DNA of 64,000 nt from Methanoculleus formosensis (GTDB lineage: Archaea > Halobacteriota > Methanomicrobia > Methanomicrobiales > Methanoculleaceae). The notes below the pieces were generated by a model. It was not told the DNA's origin. It worked only from the letters and a program-made list of their open reading frames with translations, and made no database searches. Location: assembly GCF_025384765.1 (NCBI RefSeq), contig NZ_VHLL01000003.1, forward strand, positions 124,001 through 188,000, read 5' to 3'. Within the stretch, counting starts at the first letter, position 1. Every line of letters starts with the position of its first letter. This document shows positions 51,014-60,020 of this stretch, one piece after another. Position numbers and translations under genes: made by a program.

Positions 51014-51466
51014 ATGCGTCCCTGGCTGGAGTTGTTTGAGCGTTTTACCTATATCGTGCTCATGGCCTTCCTGGTGGTGGTACTGCTCTTCGCACTCTTC
51101 GAACTGGGGTGGCTGTTGTTCACAGGGCTGTTCGAGGGTCCTATCTACCGGCTTACCAGCCAGAAGCTCTTCGACCTCTTCGGGTACTTCCTGCTGATCC
51201 TCATCGGCCTGGAACTCCTGGAGACGATAAAGGCCTACCTCGACAGGAAAGAGTTCCACGTCGAGATCATCATCCTCGTCGCAATCATCGCCATTGCGAG
51301 AAAGGTCATCCTCCTCGGTTCGGCGACCGCGGGCGAGCTCATCGGGATCGCGCTGATCGTCATCGCCCTTTGCGGCGGCTACTACCTCATACGCCGGGCG
51401 GGACTGCCGCGTTCTTCCTCGCCGGACGATCTCGTTCCCTCATCTGGAAGGCGGGAAGAGCCGTGA
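51014..51466 (+). CDS. PsiE-family membrane protein
   Basis: The 150-residue protein has four membrane helices and the phosphate-starvation-inducible PsiE pattern: RFTYIVLMAFLVVVLLFALFELGWL, then GYFLLILIGLELLETIKAYL, the conserved EFHVEIIILVAIIAIARKVILL, and a last helix. The C-terminal tail is polar. The function of the family is not known. The start at 51014 follows from the TATA box position. It is monocistronic and divergent from the small membrane protein gene at 50223-50762. Confidence 0.85.
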   Translation: MRPWLELFERFTYIVLMAFLVVVLLFALFELGWLLFTGLFEGPIYRLTSQKLFDLFGYFLLILIGLELLETIKAYLDRKEFHVEIIILVAIIAIARKVILLGSATAGELIGIALIVIALCGGYYLIRRAGLPRSSSPDDLVPSSGRREEP

Positions 51467-51540
51467 TCTCCGGCGGGGCGGAGACCCTGCACCCCGCATC
51501 GTCTCCGGCCCTGAGAGGACGCGGTCCCCGTGAGGTGGCG

Positions 51541-51552
51541 CAGGTATAAATA
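51541..51552 (+). promoter_or_regulatory. TATA box upstream of the sugar porter gene
   Basis: CAGGTATAAATACC lies 190 bases before the porter ATG. It would give a leader of about 160 bases holding a strong hairpin next to the ribosome site. It is also placed correctly for a leaderless 57-codon frame beginning at 51574, which looks non-coding. Confidence 0.55.
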
Positions 51553-51681
51553 CCGGAATTGCAACTGAACGCGATGACATCCCCGGCAATCTCCGGTGAC
51601 GGAGTATTCCTGTTATTTCACGAAATTGCCCTCTCTCCCGCGCCCTCTCTCCACGACCCGATGGTGAACCCCTCTCATCCC

Positions 51682-51730
51682 GCCCCTCCATCCCGGGTTC
51701 GGGAGAGACCCCCCGGCGGGGTGGAGGGGC
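51682..51730 (+). promoter_or_regulatory. Hairpin that sequesters the ribosome site of the sugar porter gene
   Basis: GCCCCTCCA (51682-51690) can pair perfectly with TGGAGGGGC (51722-51730). The right arm contains the Shine-Dalgarno GGAGGGG, four bases before the ATG at 51734. The loop holds further GC-rich complementarity (CCCGGG and CCCCCCGG). If formed, the stem would block translation initiation. Confidence 0.55.
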
Positions 51731-51733
51731 CCC

Positions 51734-53116
51734 ATGACCTCTGAACCCGGCCGTGTCACGGGGTTCGTCCTCGTCGTCGCCGCAATCGCCGCCGTTGCCG
51801 GGATTCTCTTCGGGTTCGATACCGGCGTCATCTCCGGGGCGATCCTCTTCATCAACGAGGAGTTCAGCCTGACAAGTGTCATGACCGAGGTGGCGGTGAG
51901 TTCCGTGCTGATGGGCGCGATCCTCGGGGCGCTCTTCGGGGGGCCTCTCTCCGATCGGGTGGGGCGCCGCACCTCCATCCTGGCCGCATCGGTGATCTTC
52001 ATCGCGGGCACGCTCGTGGTCGTTCTCTCCCCCATCTTCTCCATATTCATCATCGGCAGGATCCTGATCGGGATCGCCATCGGCGTCGCATCGTTCGTCG
52101 CGCCCCTCTATATCTCGGAGATTGCGCCGGAGAGCATCCGAGGCGCCCTTGTCTCGCTCAACCAGCTCCTGATAACGGTCGGTATCCTGATCGCCTACGG
52201 CGTGAACTACTCCTTTGCGGCGGCCGGCAACTGGCGGGCGATGTTCCTCGCGGGCGTGATCCCGGGCACGGTCCTCCTGGTCGGCATGTTCCTGATGCCC
52301 CGGAGCCCCCGGTGGCTGATGTTCATGAACCGTCCCGCCGAGGCCGCAACCGTCCTCAAAAAGATCCGCGGCACCGCCGACGTATCGGACGAACTCGGGG
52401 AGATCGAGAAGAGCGTGAGGACGGAGGGGGCGGGGACGTTGTCGGACCTGGTCGCGCCCGGTGTTCGGCTCCCGCTGCTCCTGGGTCTCGGGCTCGCGGT
52501 CCTCCAGCAGGCGACCGGGATCAACACCGTCATCTACTACGCCCCGACCATCTTCCAGTTTGCCGGACTCGCGGAAGCGACCGCCTCGATCGCCGCGACG
52601 GTCGGGATCGGCGTCGTAAACGTCCTGGTGACCCTCATCGCCATCCGGCTCGTCGACCGGGCGGGGCGCCGGCCGCTGCTCCTCTGGAGCCTTGCCGGGA
52701 TGGGCATCGCCATGCTGCTCCTCGGGGCCGGGTTCGCCCTCGAGAACAGCGGCGCCGGAGGGGCGGCCGTCTCGCTCGGGCAGGTCACCGCGGTGAGCCT
52801 CATCATCTACGTCGCCGCCTTTGCGCTGGGCCTCGGCCCAATCTTCTGGCTGCTCATCGCCGAGATCTACCCGCTCAGCGTGCGGGGACTGGCCATGAGC
52901 CTTGCGACGGTCACGAACTGGGCCGCGAACTTCCTCATCGCGGCGACGTTCCTCTCGCTGGTGGACCTGATCGGGGAGTCGGGGGTCTTCCTCCTCTACG
53001 CGGTAGTTGCCCTGCTCGCGTGGTTCTTCGTCTTCAAACTCGTGCCGGAGACGAAAGGGCTGTCCCTGGAGCAGATCGAGGCCTACTTCCGGTCCCGCGG
53101 GCGTCCGGGCGGGTAA
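51734..53116 (+). CDS. MFS sugar porter (XylE/GalP-like)
   Basis: The 460-residue protein has twelve helices and all sugar-porter signatures: GFDTGVISGAILFI, SDRVGRRTSI, ESIRGALVSLNQLLITVGI, PRSPRWLM, QQATGINTVIYYAPTIF, VDRAGRRPLLLW, and PETKGLSLEQIE at the end. It would import a sugar by proton symport, which is unusual for a methanogen that does not grow on sugars. It lies near a large glucosidase, and both may come from bacteria. GGAGGGG before ATG 51734 is its ribosome site. Confidence 0.93.
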   Translation: MTSEPGRVTGFVLVVAAIAAVAGILFGFDTGVISGAILFINEEFSLTSVMTEVAVSSVLMGAILGALFGGPLSDRVGRRTSILAASVIFIAGTLVVVLSPIFSIFIIGRILIGIAIGVASFVAPLYISEIAPESIRGALVSLNQLLITVGILIAYGVNYSFAAAGNWRAMFLAGVIPGTVLLVGMFLMPRSPRWLMFMNRPAEAATVLKKIRGTADVSDELGEIEKSVRTEGAGTLSDLVAPGVRLPLLLGLGLAVLQQATGINTVIYYAPTIFQFAGLAEATASIAATVGIGVVNVLVTLIAIRLVDRAGRRPLLLWSLAGMGIAMLLLGAGFALENSGAGGAAVSLGQVTAVSLIIYVAAFALGLGPIFWLLIAEIYPLSVRGLAMSLATVTNWAANFLIAATFLSLVDLIGESGVFLLYAVVALLAWFFVFKLVPETKGLSLEQIEAYFRSRGRPGG

Positions 53117-53131
53117 CGGGAGGGCCGCCGA

Positions 53132-54616
53132 TCAGGCAGGTTCGGGCTCCGGGCTCCGGGGCACCGGACTCGCGGGCAGCATGAACGCGGCTGCAAGGCC
53201 GACCAGAGCAAACACCACCAGAACAACCAGGGCGAGGGCGTAGCCCATGTTCCCCTCAACAAGGCTGGAGACGATGACGGTGCCCGCGATGGCCACGCCG
53301 AGCGAGGAACCCAGGTTCGAGACGCTGCGCGAGAGGCCCGATATCTCCCCCTGGTCTTTCTCGGGGAAACTGGACTGGACGACGTTGACCGAGGATGTCA
53401 GCATCACCCCGACGCCCAGGCCGACCAGAAAAAGGCCCGGCACGAAGGTAAGGACGTTGGACGTCTCCCGTACCCACAGCAGCAGGAGGAGCACGCCGAC
53501 GACCGTCACGATGAACCCCGCCCGGATCAACGTTGCCTGGGCCCGCCTCCGCGCCAGCCTGGCCGCAGCCATCGAGGAGAGCAGGATGCCGATCGTGGCC
53601 GGTGTCAGGACCAGGCCGGTCTCGATCGCGCTGTAGCCCCGCACCGTCTGCAGGTAGACCGACACCACGAACGAGAGCCCCATCAGGACCAGCCACTGGG
53701 TGTTCTGCGTGATGAGGCCGAGGTTCGATGTGCGGTTCTTAAACAGCCTGGTGGAGAGCAGCGGCTCCTTGCCCGCCCGCTCCATAGACCGGATGTGCCA
53801 GAAGAACCCGGCTAGCAACAGCAGTCCGATCAGCACAAAGACCCATACCGGCGATATGCCGCCCTGCGGGATCACGACCGTATTCCCGACGACAAAGTCC
53901 TGGCTGGCCGCAAACCAGCCGTAGGTCGAGGCCTGCAGGATGCCGACCACCACGAAGAAGAGTCCTGCCGCCGAGAGGATGGTTCCGACGATGTCCAGAC
54001 GGGGTTTTGGGCCCTGCACGCCCGGGTCGACGATCTTCCGGCTCTGAAGGATGACGATGGCGACCACGAGAGCCTGCACGACAAAGGCTGCCCGCCAGCT
54101 GATCGCGGTGGTGATGATCCCGCCGACCAGCGGGCCTGCGGCCGCTCCGATGCCGCCCGCCGCACTGATCGCGCCGAAGGCACGGGCGCGTGAGGTGAGG
54201 TCGGGAAAGAAGACGGTTGCGAGGATGTAGACAGGCGGGATCAGCAGCGCGGTCCCGATGCCTTCGAGGAGCGAGTAGCCGAGGATCAGGATCCCGATCC
54301 CCGGCGCCGCTGCCGCTACCAGTGCTCCCACCCCGTAGACGAGCAGGCCCCGCCTGAAGAGGTACGTGCGGCCCAGGATATCCGTCAACTTGCTGCCGGG
54401 GATCATCAGGGCCGCCATGGTGAGCGTAAAGACGGCGATGGTCGTCTGGACACCGCTGACCGTCGTCCCCAGGTCGGTGGCGATGTTGCTGATGGCCACG
54501 TTCATGTTCGAGGCAGCGTAACTGCAGATGAACTGGGCCAGCGCAAGCGGCAGGAGCACACCCTGCGGGGCTGCCGCTGGTGCCGGAGGAGCCGGGTCTG
54601 CGGAGTTGGTCATCAT
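53132..54616 (-). CDS. MFS drug exporter, DHA2 (EmrB/QacA, 14-helix) type
   Basis: This 494-residue membrane protein has fourteen predicted helices and DHA2 features: ALAQFICSYAASNMNVAISNIATDL in helix 1, the motif KLTDILGRTYLFRRG, the helix-5 motif GGIGAAAGPLVGGIITTAISWRAAF, and the central 14-helix insertion. It should export hydrophobic compounds using the proton gradient. The first of two adjacent ATG codons is at 54616. A TATA box TATTTATATACA (54651-54662, minus strand) gives a leader of about 15 bases. It converges with the sugar porter gene, with 15 bases between the stops. Confidence 0.92.
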   Translation of the reverse strand: MMTNSADPAPPAPAAAPQGVLLPLALAQFICSYAASNMNVAISNIATDLGTTVSGVQTTIAVFTLTMAALMIPGSKLTDILGRTYLFRRGLLVYGVGALVAAAAPGIGILILGYSLLEGIGTALLIPPVYILATVFFPDLTSRARAFGAISAAGGIGAAAGPLVGGIITTAISWRAAFVVQALVVAIVILQSRKIVDPGVQGPKPRLDIVGTILSAAGLFFVVVGILQASTYGWFAASQDFVVGNTVVIPQGGISPVWVFVLIGLLLLAGFFWHIRSMERAGKEPLLSTRLFKNRTSNLGLITQNTQWLVLMGLSFVVSVYLQTVRGYSAIETGLVLTPATIGILLSSMAAARLARRRAQATLIRAGFIVTVVGVLLLLLWVRETSNVLTFVPGLFLVGLGVGVMLTSSVNVVQSSFPEKDQGEISGLSRSVSNLGSSLGVAIAGTVIVSSLVEGNMGYALALVVLVVFALVGLAAAFMLPASPVPRSPEPEPA

Positions 54617-54939
54617 GTCAGCCCTCGATTCGATGCATCAAACGGAGAGGGTGTATATAAATACAGCAGACCGCCGTTCCCGGATGGCAGTGCATCGCCC
54701 GTTCGAGAAGACCGGGCGAGCGGCCCGGCGGTAGCGGCAACGGGGCCTCCCGGTCTGCCTGCCGCACCGGCCGACATCCTCCAGTTCTGCTTCCTCATCC
54801 GGTCTTCCCGGACGGCCTATGAGGCGAAACCCCCGGATCCCGCATACACAGGGGGTGAAACGCCGCATGATGCAATTGGGGTAACCCGGAATTCAATTCC
54901 CCGATAAATATAATATGTGATGGATGGTCTGGCTTGCGC
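54617..54939. other. Divergent promoter region
   Basis: Two TATA boxes mark the ends: the minus-strand TATTTATATACA at 54651-54662 for the exporter, and the plus-strand GATAAATATAATAT at 54903-54916 for the glucosidase. The second predicts a transcript that starts within a few bases of the ATG at 54940. Between them there is no gene or clear repeat. Confidence 0.6.
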
Positions 54940-57705
54940 ATGACACCTGCAACGTTTGTACCCGGCACATCCGAGGGGCAACGGATGCTCGAGATCCGCG
55001 CCAGCGGTATCCCCTGGCGTCGGTGGGGGCCCTACCTGAGCGAACGGCAATGGGGGACGGTGAGAGAGGATTACGGGGAGGACGGCAACTCCTGGGCCTA
55101 CTTCACGCACGACCAGGCCCGGTCCCGCGCCTACCGGTGGGGGGAAGACGGGATTGCCGGCATCTCCGACGACGCCCAGCGCCTCTGTTTTGCGCTCGCT
55201 CTCTGGAACGGCGTCGATCCCATCATCAAAGAACGGCTCTTCGGTCTGAACAACGGCGAGGGGAACCACGGGGAGGACGTGAAGGAGTACTACTACTACC
55301 TCGACAACGCCCCGTCGCACTCCTACATGAAGTACCTCTACCGGTACCCGCAGGCGGCGTTCCCGTACAACGACCTTGTCGAGACGAACCGGCAGCGCAC
55401 CCGGTATGACCTGGAGTACGAGCTCATCGATACGGGGATATTCGACGGCGACCGCTACTTCGACGTCTTCGTGGAGTACGCGAAGGCAACGCCTGAGGAT
55501 ATCCTGGTGCAGGTCACCGTGCATAACCGCGGTCCGGAGGAGGCATCCCTCCACGTGCTGCCCACCCTCTGGTTCCGCAACACCTGGTGGCAGGGCGGCA
55601 GTGCAGAGAAACCGTCCCTCAGAAGGGCGGAGGGTCCGCCGGGGACCAGCGTGATCGCGGCCGGCCACCCGGATCTCGGGCCGCGTTACCTCTCCTGTGA
55701 AGGCGCCCCCGTTCTGCTCTTCACCGAGAACGAGACCAATACGGAGCGCCTCTTCGGGACGCCGAACGCCACGCCGTTCGTAAAAGACGGCATCAACAAC
55801 TACATCGTCGAAGGACGCGCCGATGCCGTGAACCCGGAAGGATCCGGGACAAAATCCTGTGCGCACTACCGGTTGACCCTCGCTCCGGGGGAAGTGCAGA
55901 GGATACGGCTGCGGCTGAACCAGACCCCGCGCTCCGGGGAGGAGGCGCCGTTCGGGAGCCCCTTTGAGAACGTACTCGCAGAGCGGCAGAGGGAGGCGGA
56001 CGCGTTCTACGAGAACATCACCCCTCCGTCGGTCGGCCCCGATGCGGCGAACGTGATGCGCCAGGCGCTCGCCGGGATGCTCTGGACGAAACAGTACTAT
56101 CTCTACGAGGTCGACCGCTGGCTCCGCCAGCACGGCTCGGATGCCGCCGCAGGCCGGCAGATCTCAGTCCGGAACACCTCGTGGTTCCACATGGTGAACG
56201 CCGACATCATATCCATGCCCGACAAGTGGGAGTATCCCTGGTATGCGGCATGGGACCTGGCGTTCCATACCGTTGCCCTTGCCATGGTGGACCCGGACTT
56301 TGCCAAAAACCAGCTCGACCTGATGCTGCGGGAGCGCTACCTGCACCCGAACGGCCAGATCCCGGCTTACGAATGGAACTTCAGCGATGTCAACCCTCCC
56401 GTGCACGCCTGGGCCGCCCTGTTCATATACCGCACGGAGAAGGAACTCCTGGGCACGGGGGACGTGGGGTTCCTGGAGAGAATGTTCCAGAAACTGCTGA
56501 TGAACTTCACCTGGTGGGTGAACCGCAAGGACCGCACCGGCCAGAACGTCTTCGAGGGCGGGTTCCTCGGCCTCGACAACATCGGGGTCTTCGACCGCAG
56601 CGCTCCTCTGCCCACGGGAGGATACCTGGAGCAGGCCGACGGGACGGCATGGATGGCCCTGTTCGCCCAGACGATGCTCGACATTGCCGCCGAACTCGCC
56701 GTTCACGATCGGGTCTACGAAGAGATGGCGACCAAATTCTACGAGCATTTCGTCTGGATCGCGTCGGCGATGAACAGCATCGGCGAGAACCAGGAAGGCA
56801 TGTGGGACGAGGAGGACGGTTTCTACTACGACCTCCTCCGCCTGCCCGACGGGAGCGCAACCCGCCTCAAGGTGCGGTCCCTGGTGGGACTGCTGCCGCT
56901 CGCCGCAAGCACGGTCTTCACCCGGGAGATGATCGAGCAGATGCCAGGCTTCGTGGAGCGGGCTCAGTGGTTCAACCGGTATCATACGCGTATGGCGTCC
57001 ACCGTCTCCAGCATCACCCGGCCCGGCGTCGGAGGCAGGCTCCACCTCTCGCTGCTCACCGAGGAGAGGCTGCGAAGAGTTCTTGCGCGAATGCTGGACG
57101 AGAACGAGTTCCTGGGCGACTACGGGATCCGGTCCCTCTCCCGCGCACACCTGCACGACCCCTACATCTTTTACCAGGACGGGCAGGAGCACCGGGTGCA
57201 GTACCTGCCCGGGGATTCCGATACGGGTATGTTCGGCGGGAACTCCAACTGGCGGGGGCCGATCTGGTTCCCGGTGAACATGATGCTGCTCCGGGCGCTG
57301 TTGAACCTCTATGCGTACTACGGGAACGACTTTACGGTAGAATGCCCGACGGGGTCGGGGAACCGGATGAACCTCTACCAGGTGAGCGAAGAGATTGGAC
57401 GGCGCCTGACCCGGGTCTTCCTCCGCGACGAGAGCGATCGGCGCCCGGTCTTCGGCTACGCCCAAAAGTTCCAGGACGATCCTCACTGGCGCGACTACCT
57501 CCTCTTCTACGAGTACTTCCACGGGGATAACGGAGCCGGGATCGGTGCCAGCCACCAGACCGGGTGGACGGGGCTCGTTGCCCGGATCATCCAGTTGTTC
57601 GGGTATATGAGCCCCGAACAGGTGCTCGGGGAGGAAGCGCGCAGGCTCGTCTACAGGAAGGAGGGATCTCTCCCCCAACCGGTAGAGGGACCTGCTGCCA
57701 GGTAG
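54940..57705 (+). CDS. GH63-like (MGH1-type) glucosidase, cytoplasmic
   Basis: The 921-residue protein has no signal peptide. It has an N-terminal beta domain (RRWGPYLSERQWGTVREDYG, LFGLNNGEGNHGEDVKEYYYY) and an (alpha/alpha)6 barrel with EYPWYAAWDLAFHTVALAMVDP, GQIPAYEWNFSDVNPPVHAW, GFLGLDNIGVFDRSAPLP, ADGTAWMALFAQ and GDSDTGMFGGNSNWRGPIWFP. These fit the GH63-related mannosyl-oligosaccharide glucosidase-like family found in bacteria and some archaea. It may process a storage or osmolyte glucoside. ATG 54940 is supported by the TATA box, and TTG 54934 is less likely. It is the longest gene in the window. Confidence 0.88.
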   Translation: MTPATFVPGTSEGQRMLEIRASGIPWRRWGPYLSERQWGTVREDYGEDGNSWAYFTHDQARSRAYRWGEDGIAGISDDAQRLCFALALWNGVDPIIKERLFGLNNGEGNHGEDVKEYYYYLDNAPSHSYMKYLYRYPQAAFPYNDLVETNRQRTRYDLEYELIDTGIFDGDRYFDVFVEYAKATPEDILVQVTVHNRGPEEASLHVLPTLWFRNTWWQGGSAEKPSLRRAEGPPGTSVIAAGHPDLGPRYLSCEGAPVLLFTENETNTERLFGTPNATPFVKDGINNYIVEGRADAVNPEGSGTKSCAHYRLTLAPGEVQRIRLRLNQTPRSGEEAPFGSPFENVLAERQREADAFYENITPPSVGPDAANVMRQALAGMLWTKQYYLYEVDRWLRQHGSDAAAGRQISVRNTSWFHMVNADIISMPDKWEYPWYAAWDLAFHTVALAMVDPDFAKNQLDLMLRERYLHPNGQIPAYEWNFSDVNPPVHAWAALFIYRTEKELLGTGDVGFLERMFQKLLMNFTWWVNRKDRTGQNVFEGGFLGLDNIGVFDRSAPLPTGGYLEQADGTAWMALFAQTMLDIAAELAVHDRVYEEMATKFYEHFVWIASAMNSIGENQEGMWDEEDGFYYDLLRLPDGSATRLKVRSLVGLLPLAASTVFTREMIEQMPGFVERAQWFNRYHTRMASTVSSITRPGVGGRLHLSLLTEERLRRVLARMLDENEFLGDYGIRSLSRAHLHDPYIFYQDGQEHRVQYLPGDSDTGMFGGNSNWRGPIWFPVNMMLLRALLNLYAYYGNDFTVECPTGSGNRMNLYQVSEEIGRRLTRVFLRDESDRRPVFGYAQKFQDDPHWRDYLLFYEYFHGDNGAGIGASHQTGWTGLVARIIQLFGYMSPEQVLGEEARRLVYRKEGSLPQPVEGPAAR

Positions 57706-57879
57706 TGGGGATGATTACGGCCTGCCCGGGAGGTGCCGCGGACCGTGGATGCACGGTTCGCGATTCACCTTCTCCCGCAAAACCTGCCTTCGTGACGGTC
57801 GGCTCCCGGCAGAACCGGGGTCCCGGGGTGGCTGGGATACATATATATGGTGACAGTGAGCCCTCCGCGTGGTGTTGTC

Positions 57880-58431
57880 ATGGTTAACACACTGTCTGGC
57901 GCCGGTTCCGTTGAGTCCGGCACTGCTATGGCTCCGTCACGCTGGCCTGTGCTGCTGCTCGGCATACTCGCGGTCCTCTTTGGCGTTCTCTTCTTCATTT
58001 ACCCGATCCCGACGCTGACGCTCCTCGTCACGTTTCTCGGTTTTTACTGGCTGTTCAACGGTATCGTCGCGTTCATCGACCTGTTTCGAGACAAAACAGG
58101 CCGGGGCTGGAAACTGCTGGTCGCGATCCTCGGCATCCTTGCAGGCGTCCTTGTGCTCGCCTATCCTCTCTACAGCGCTGTTCTCATCCCGTCCGTCCTT
58201 GCCATCATCATCGGCGTGGAAGGGCTGATCATTGGAGCTGTCTACACGGTGCAGGGGTTCTCCGGTGCCGGGTGGGGAACCGGGATCCTCGGCATCCTGA
58301 GCATCATCTTCGGCCTGGTCCTGATCGCAAACCCGCTCGTCGCGGCTGTCGGCCTGGTGCTGCTCCTTGCGGGACTCGCCATCGTCGGCGGCATCGCGGC
58401 GATCGTCGTTTCGTTCCGACTGCCGGGGTGA
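57880..58431 (+). CDS. HdeD-family (DUF308) membrane protein
   Basis: This 183-residue protein has six membrane helices in three repeated pairs (PVLLLGILAVLFGVLFFIYPI, KLLVAILGILAGVLVLAYPL, GILGILSIIFGLVLIANPL), each ending in the 'xPx' pattern of HdeD proteins. The E. coli member acts in acid resistance at high cell density, but the archaeal role is unknown. ATG at 57880 is preferred. An ATG at 57847 lies inside the TATA box (CATATATATGG, about 57838-57850) and cannot be the start of that transcript. Confidence 0.85.
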   Translation: MVNTLSGAGSVESGTAMAPSRWPVLLLGILAVLFGVLFFIYPIPTLTLLVTFLGFYWLFNGIVAFIDLFRDKTGRGWKLLVAILGILAGVLVLAYPLYSAVLIPSVLAIIIGVEGLIIGAVYTVQGFSGAGWGTGILGILSIIFGLVLIANPLVAAVGLVLLLAGLAIVGGIAAIVVSFRLPG

Positions 58432-58587
58432 CTGGAGAGAGGGGCCGGATGGCATCCCTGGCGTGGAGGCACGACCTCCCCCTCTCTTTGCCCGTAAAGA
58501 AGTGTATCCTGCTACTGTACTCACCGGTATGGGGGCGTGCGGGAGCGCCGTGTGTGGTACCCGGTTCGCCGCAATATATTGGGATAA

Positions 58588-58599
58588 TTTTATATAAGT
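58588..58599 (+). promoter_or_regulatory. TATA box of the lipoprotein gene
   Basis: ATTTTATATAAG lies about 50 bases before the ATG at 58647 and predicts a transcript start near 58622. The leader holds CCCGGGAG as ribosome site. Confidence 0.65.
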
Positions 58600-58646
58600 A
58601 TCGTCATCATTTGGCCCAGGGCAGTCATCCTGCCCGGGAGATGGAT

Positions 58647-59066
58647 ATGAAGAAAATGGGGGTGCTATTCATCGCGCTGGTCCTTGTCCTGGCCTGCGCC
58701 GGTGCCGGATGCGTCCAGCCTTCGGAGCAGGAGGCGGAGGCGCAGCTCTGCCAGAGTCTCACAGACCTCGGAGCAGCGCTTGAGAGCATGGAGAACACCA
58801 GCCTGAGATCCACTGTCGGAGATATCCGGGATGGACGGGACCAGGTCCAGTCCGCCATGGAGGGTGTCAGGGAGTCTGCGGGCCAGGTCGCTAACATCCG
58901 GGTCGACGATCTCAACGCGGCATACGAAAACCTCAACCAGGCCGTGGAAAACCTCCCCAACGATGTGACCGCCATTGAGGCCATTCAGACCATCCGTCCG
59001 CAGATACAGGCCGTCCGGACTGAACAGCAGAATATTTACGCAGACCTGAACTGCACGGCGCAGTGA
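58647..59066 (+). CDS. Small helical lipoprotein
   Basis: The 139-residue product has a lipobox, LVLACAGAGC (Cys about 20), and a mature part made of long helices without glycine (LCQSLTDLGAALESMENTSL, VQSAMEGVRESAGQVANIRV, LNQAVENLPNDVTAIEAIQT), likely a helical bundle or coiled coil on the outer face of the membrane. ATG at 58647 has GGGAG six bases upstream, while ATG at 58641 is too close to it. No family is recognised with certainty. Its function is unknown. Confidence 0.78.
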   Translation: MKKMGVLFIALVLVLACAGAGCVQPSEQEAEAQLCQSLTDLGAALESMENTSLRSTVGDIRDGRDQVQSAMEGVRESAGQVANIRVDDLNAAYENLNQAVENLPNDVTAIEAIQTIRPQIQAVRTEQQNIYADLNCTAQ

Positions 59067-59279
59067 GCGCCGCGAGGGTTGGGTTGCAGCAGGAGACGTG
59101 AAGAGCGACCCGGCAGGTACCCGGAAGGAACGGTGGCCGGGGATGGGGGTCATCGACTCCCATACCCGCCGGATGCACATATTGCGGCTGTAGATGGAGA
59201 TCTCAGTGTGAATACTCATGTTCTTGCCCCGCAGCAGCATCTAATCGAGCTCGCGCGGGGAACCGGGAGAGGATGATAC

Positions 59280-59648
59280 ATGCCGGAGGGAGATCCGCGG
59301 GCCTTCAGGGCCGGGGTGGTTATCGGGCTCATTGTCGCACTCGTCATCACGTACCTGATAGCGGTCGGCGGTGCGTTTGTCGGGGGTCTTGTTGCGGGCT
59401 GGGTTGCCGGCGGAGGAAGAAGAAAATCCAGGGAGATCGGAGGAAGAGCAGGTGTGTATACGGCCCTCCTGGATGCGCTTGTCCTGGCAGCGGTCGTTGC
59501 GGTGCTGGGCATCGAAGCCGCTCCGGGCGATCTCGCCCTTCTTCGCTTCCTCGGTTCGACGCTCATCATCACCCTGATGTTCTTCCCGGTCCTCGGTTTC
59601 GTCGGCTACCTGGGAGGAGTGCTGGGGGGTGCCTTGAAGGAGCGGTGA
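59280..59648 (+). CDS. DUF5518-like membrane protein
   Basis: This 122-residue protein has four membrane helices and the glycine-rich pattern of archaeal DUF5518: FRAGVVIGLIVALVITYLIAVGGAFVGGLVAGWVAGGG near the start and GYLGGVLGGALKER at the end. ATG 59280 follows GGGAGAGG at a suitable distance. No function is known. The 213 bases between this gene and the lipoprotein gene hold no feature I can support. Confidence 0.75.
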   Translation: MPEGDPRAFRAGVVIGLIVALVITYLIAVGGAFVGGLVAGWVAGGGRRKSREIGGRAGVYTALLDALVLAAVVAVLGIEAAPGDLALLRFLGSTLIITLMFFPVLGFVGYLGGVLGGALKER

Positions 59649-59697
59649 ATGCCTGAGCGGTTCGGGATATGAGGAGGATCCATTCTTTCGGCGAGGC

Positions 59698-60020
59698 ATG
59701 GTCGATTACGCCGGAAACAGGCCCATTTCCGGTTTTTCAACGCCTCCAGGCGGTGCAGCGGGAACGAGGTCGGCCGATGAGCGGATCAAGATTGTCCTGA
59801 ACTTCGACTGGGCGCTCGCGGGATGGCAGGGACGGTCTGCGTCTTCGCCCCTGCCTGCGGCCCTGGCGTGGCGCTCGAGCATACCGGCGACCTCGGCTCC
59901 TGCGACCACTTCGTCGAACCGGACCACTTCCTCGGTAACATCCTCACGACACCGCTGGTCGATTTTGTGAGTTCGGAGAAGCTCCGAACCGTGAGCATGA
60001 GGCCCCTCGCTGGCGAATGA
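59698..60020 (+). pseudogene. Remnant of an anaerobic sulfatase-maturase (radical SAM/SPASM) gene
   Basis: One frame gives IVLNFDWALAGWQG near 59790-59830. A second frame, from 59823, gives CVFAPACGPGVALEHTGDLG and SCDHFVEPDHFLGNI with a tail to 60020. The order 'F-D-x-A-L-x-x-W, C-x6-C-G-x-x-x-x-L-E-H-x-G-D-L-x-S-C-D-H-x-V-x-P' is that of the C-terminal SPASM domain of anSME-type maturases. The frames join at a one-base shift near 59828. The radical SAM core is missing, so this is a decayed 3' fragment. Confidence 0.6.

Noticed and set aside
51559-51744. A 61-codon frame in the sugar porter leader
   Set aside because: It overlaps the porter start, is rich in Pro and Ser, and is better explained as untranslated leader. 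A leader peptide cannot be fully excluded.
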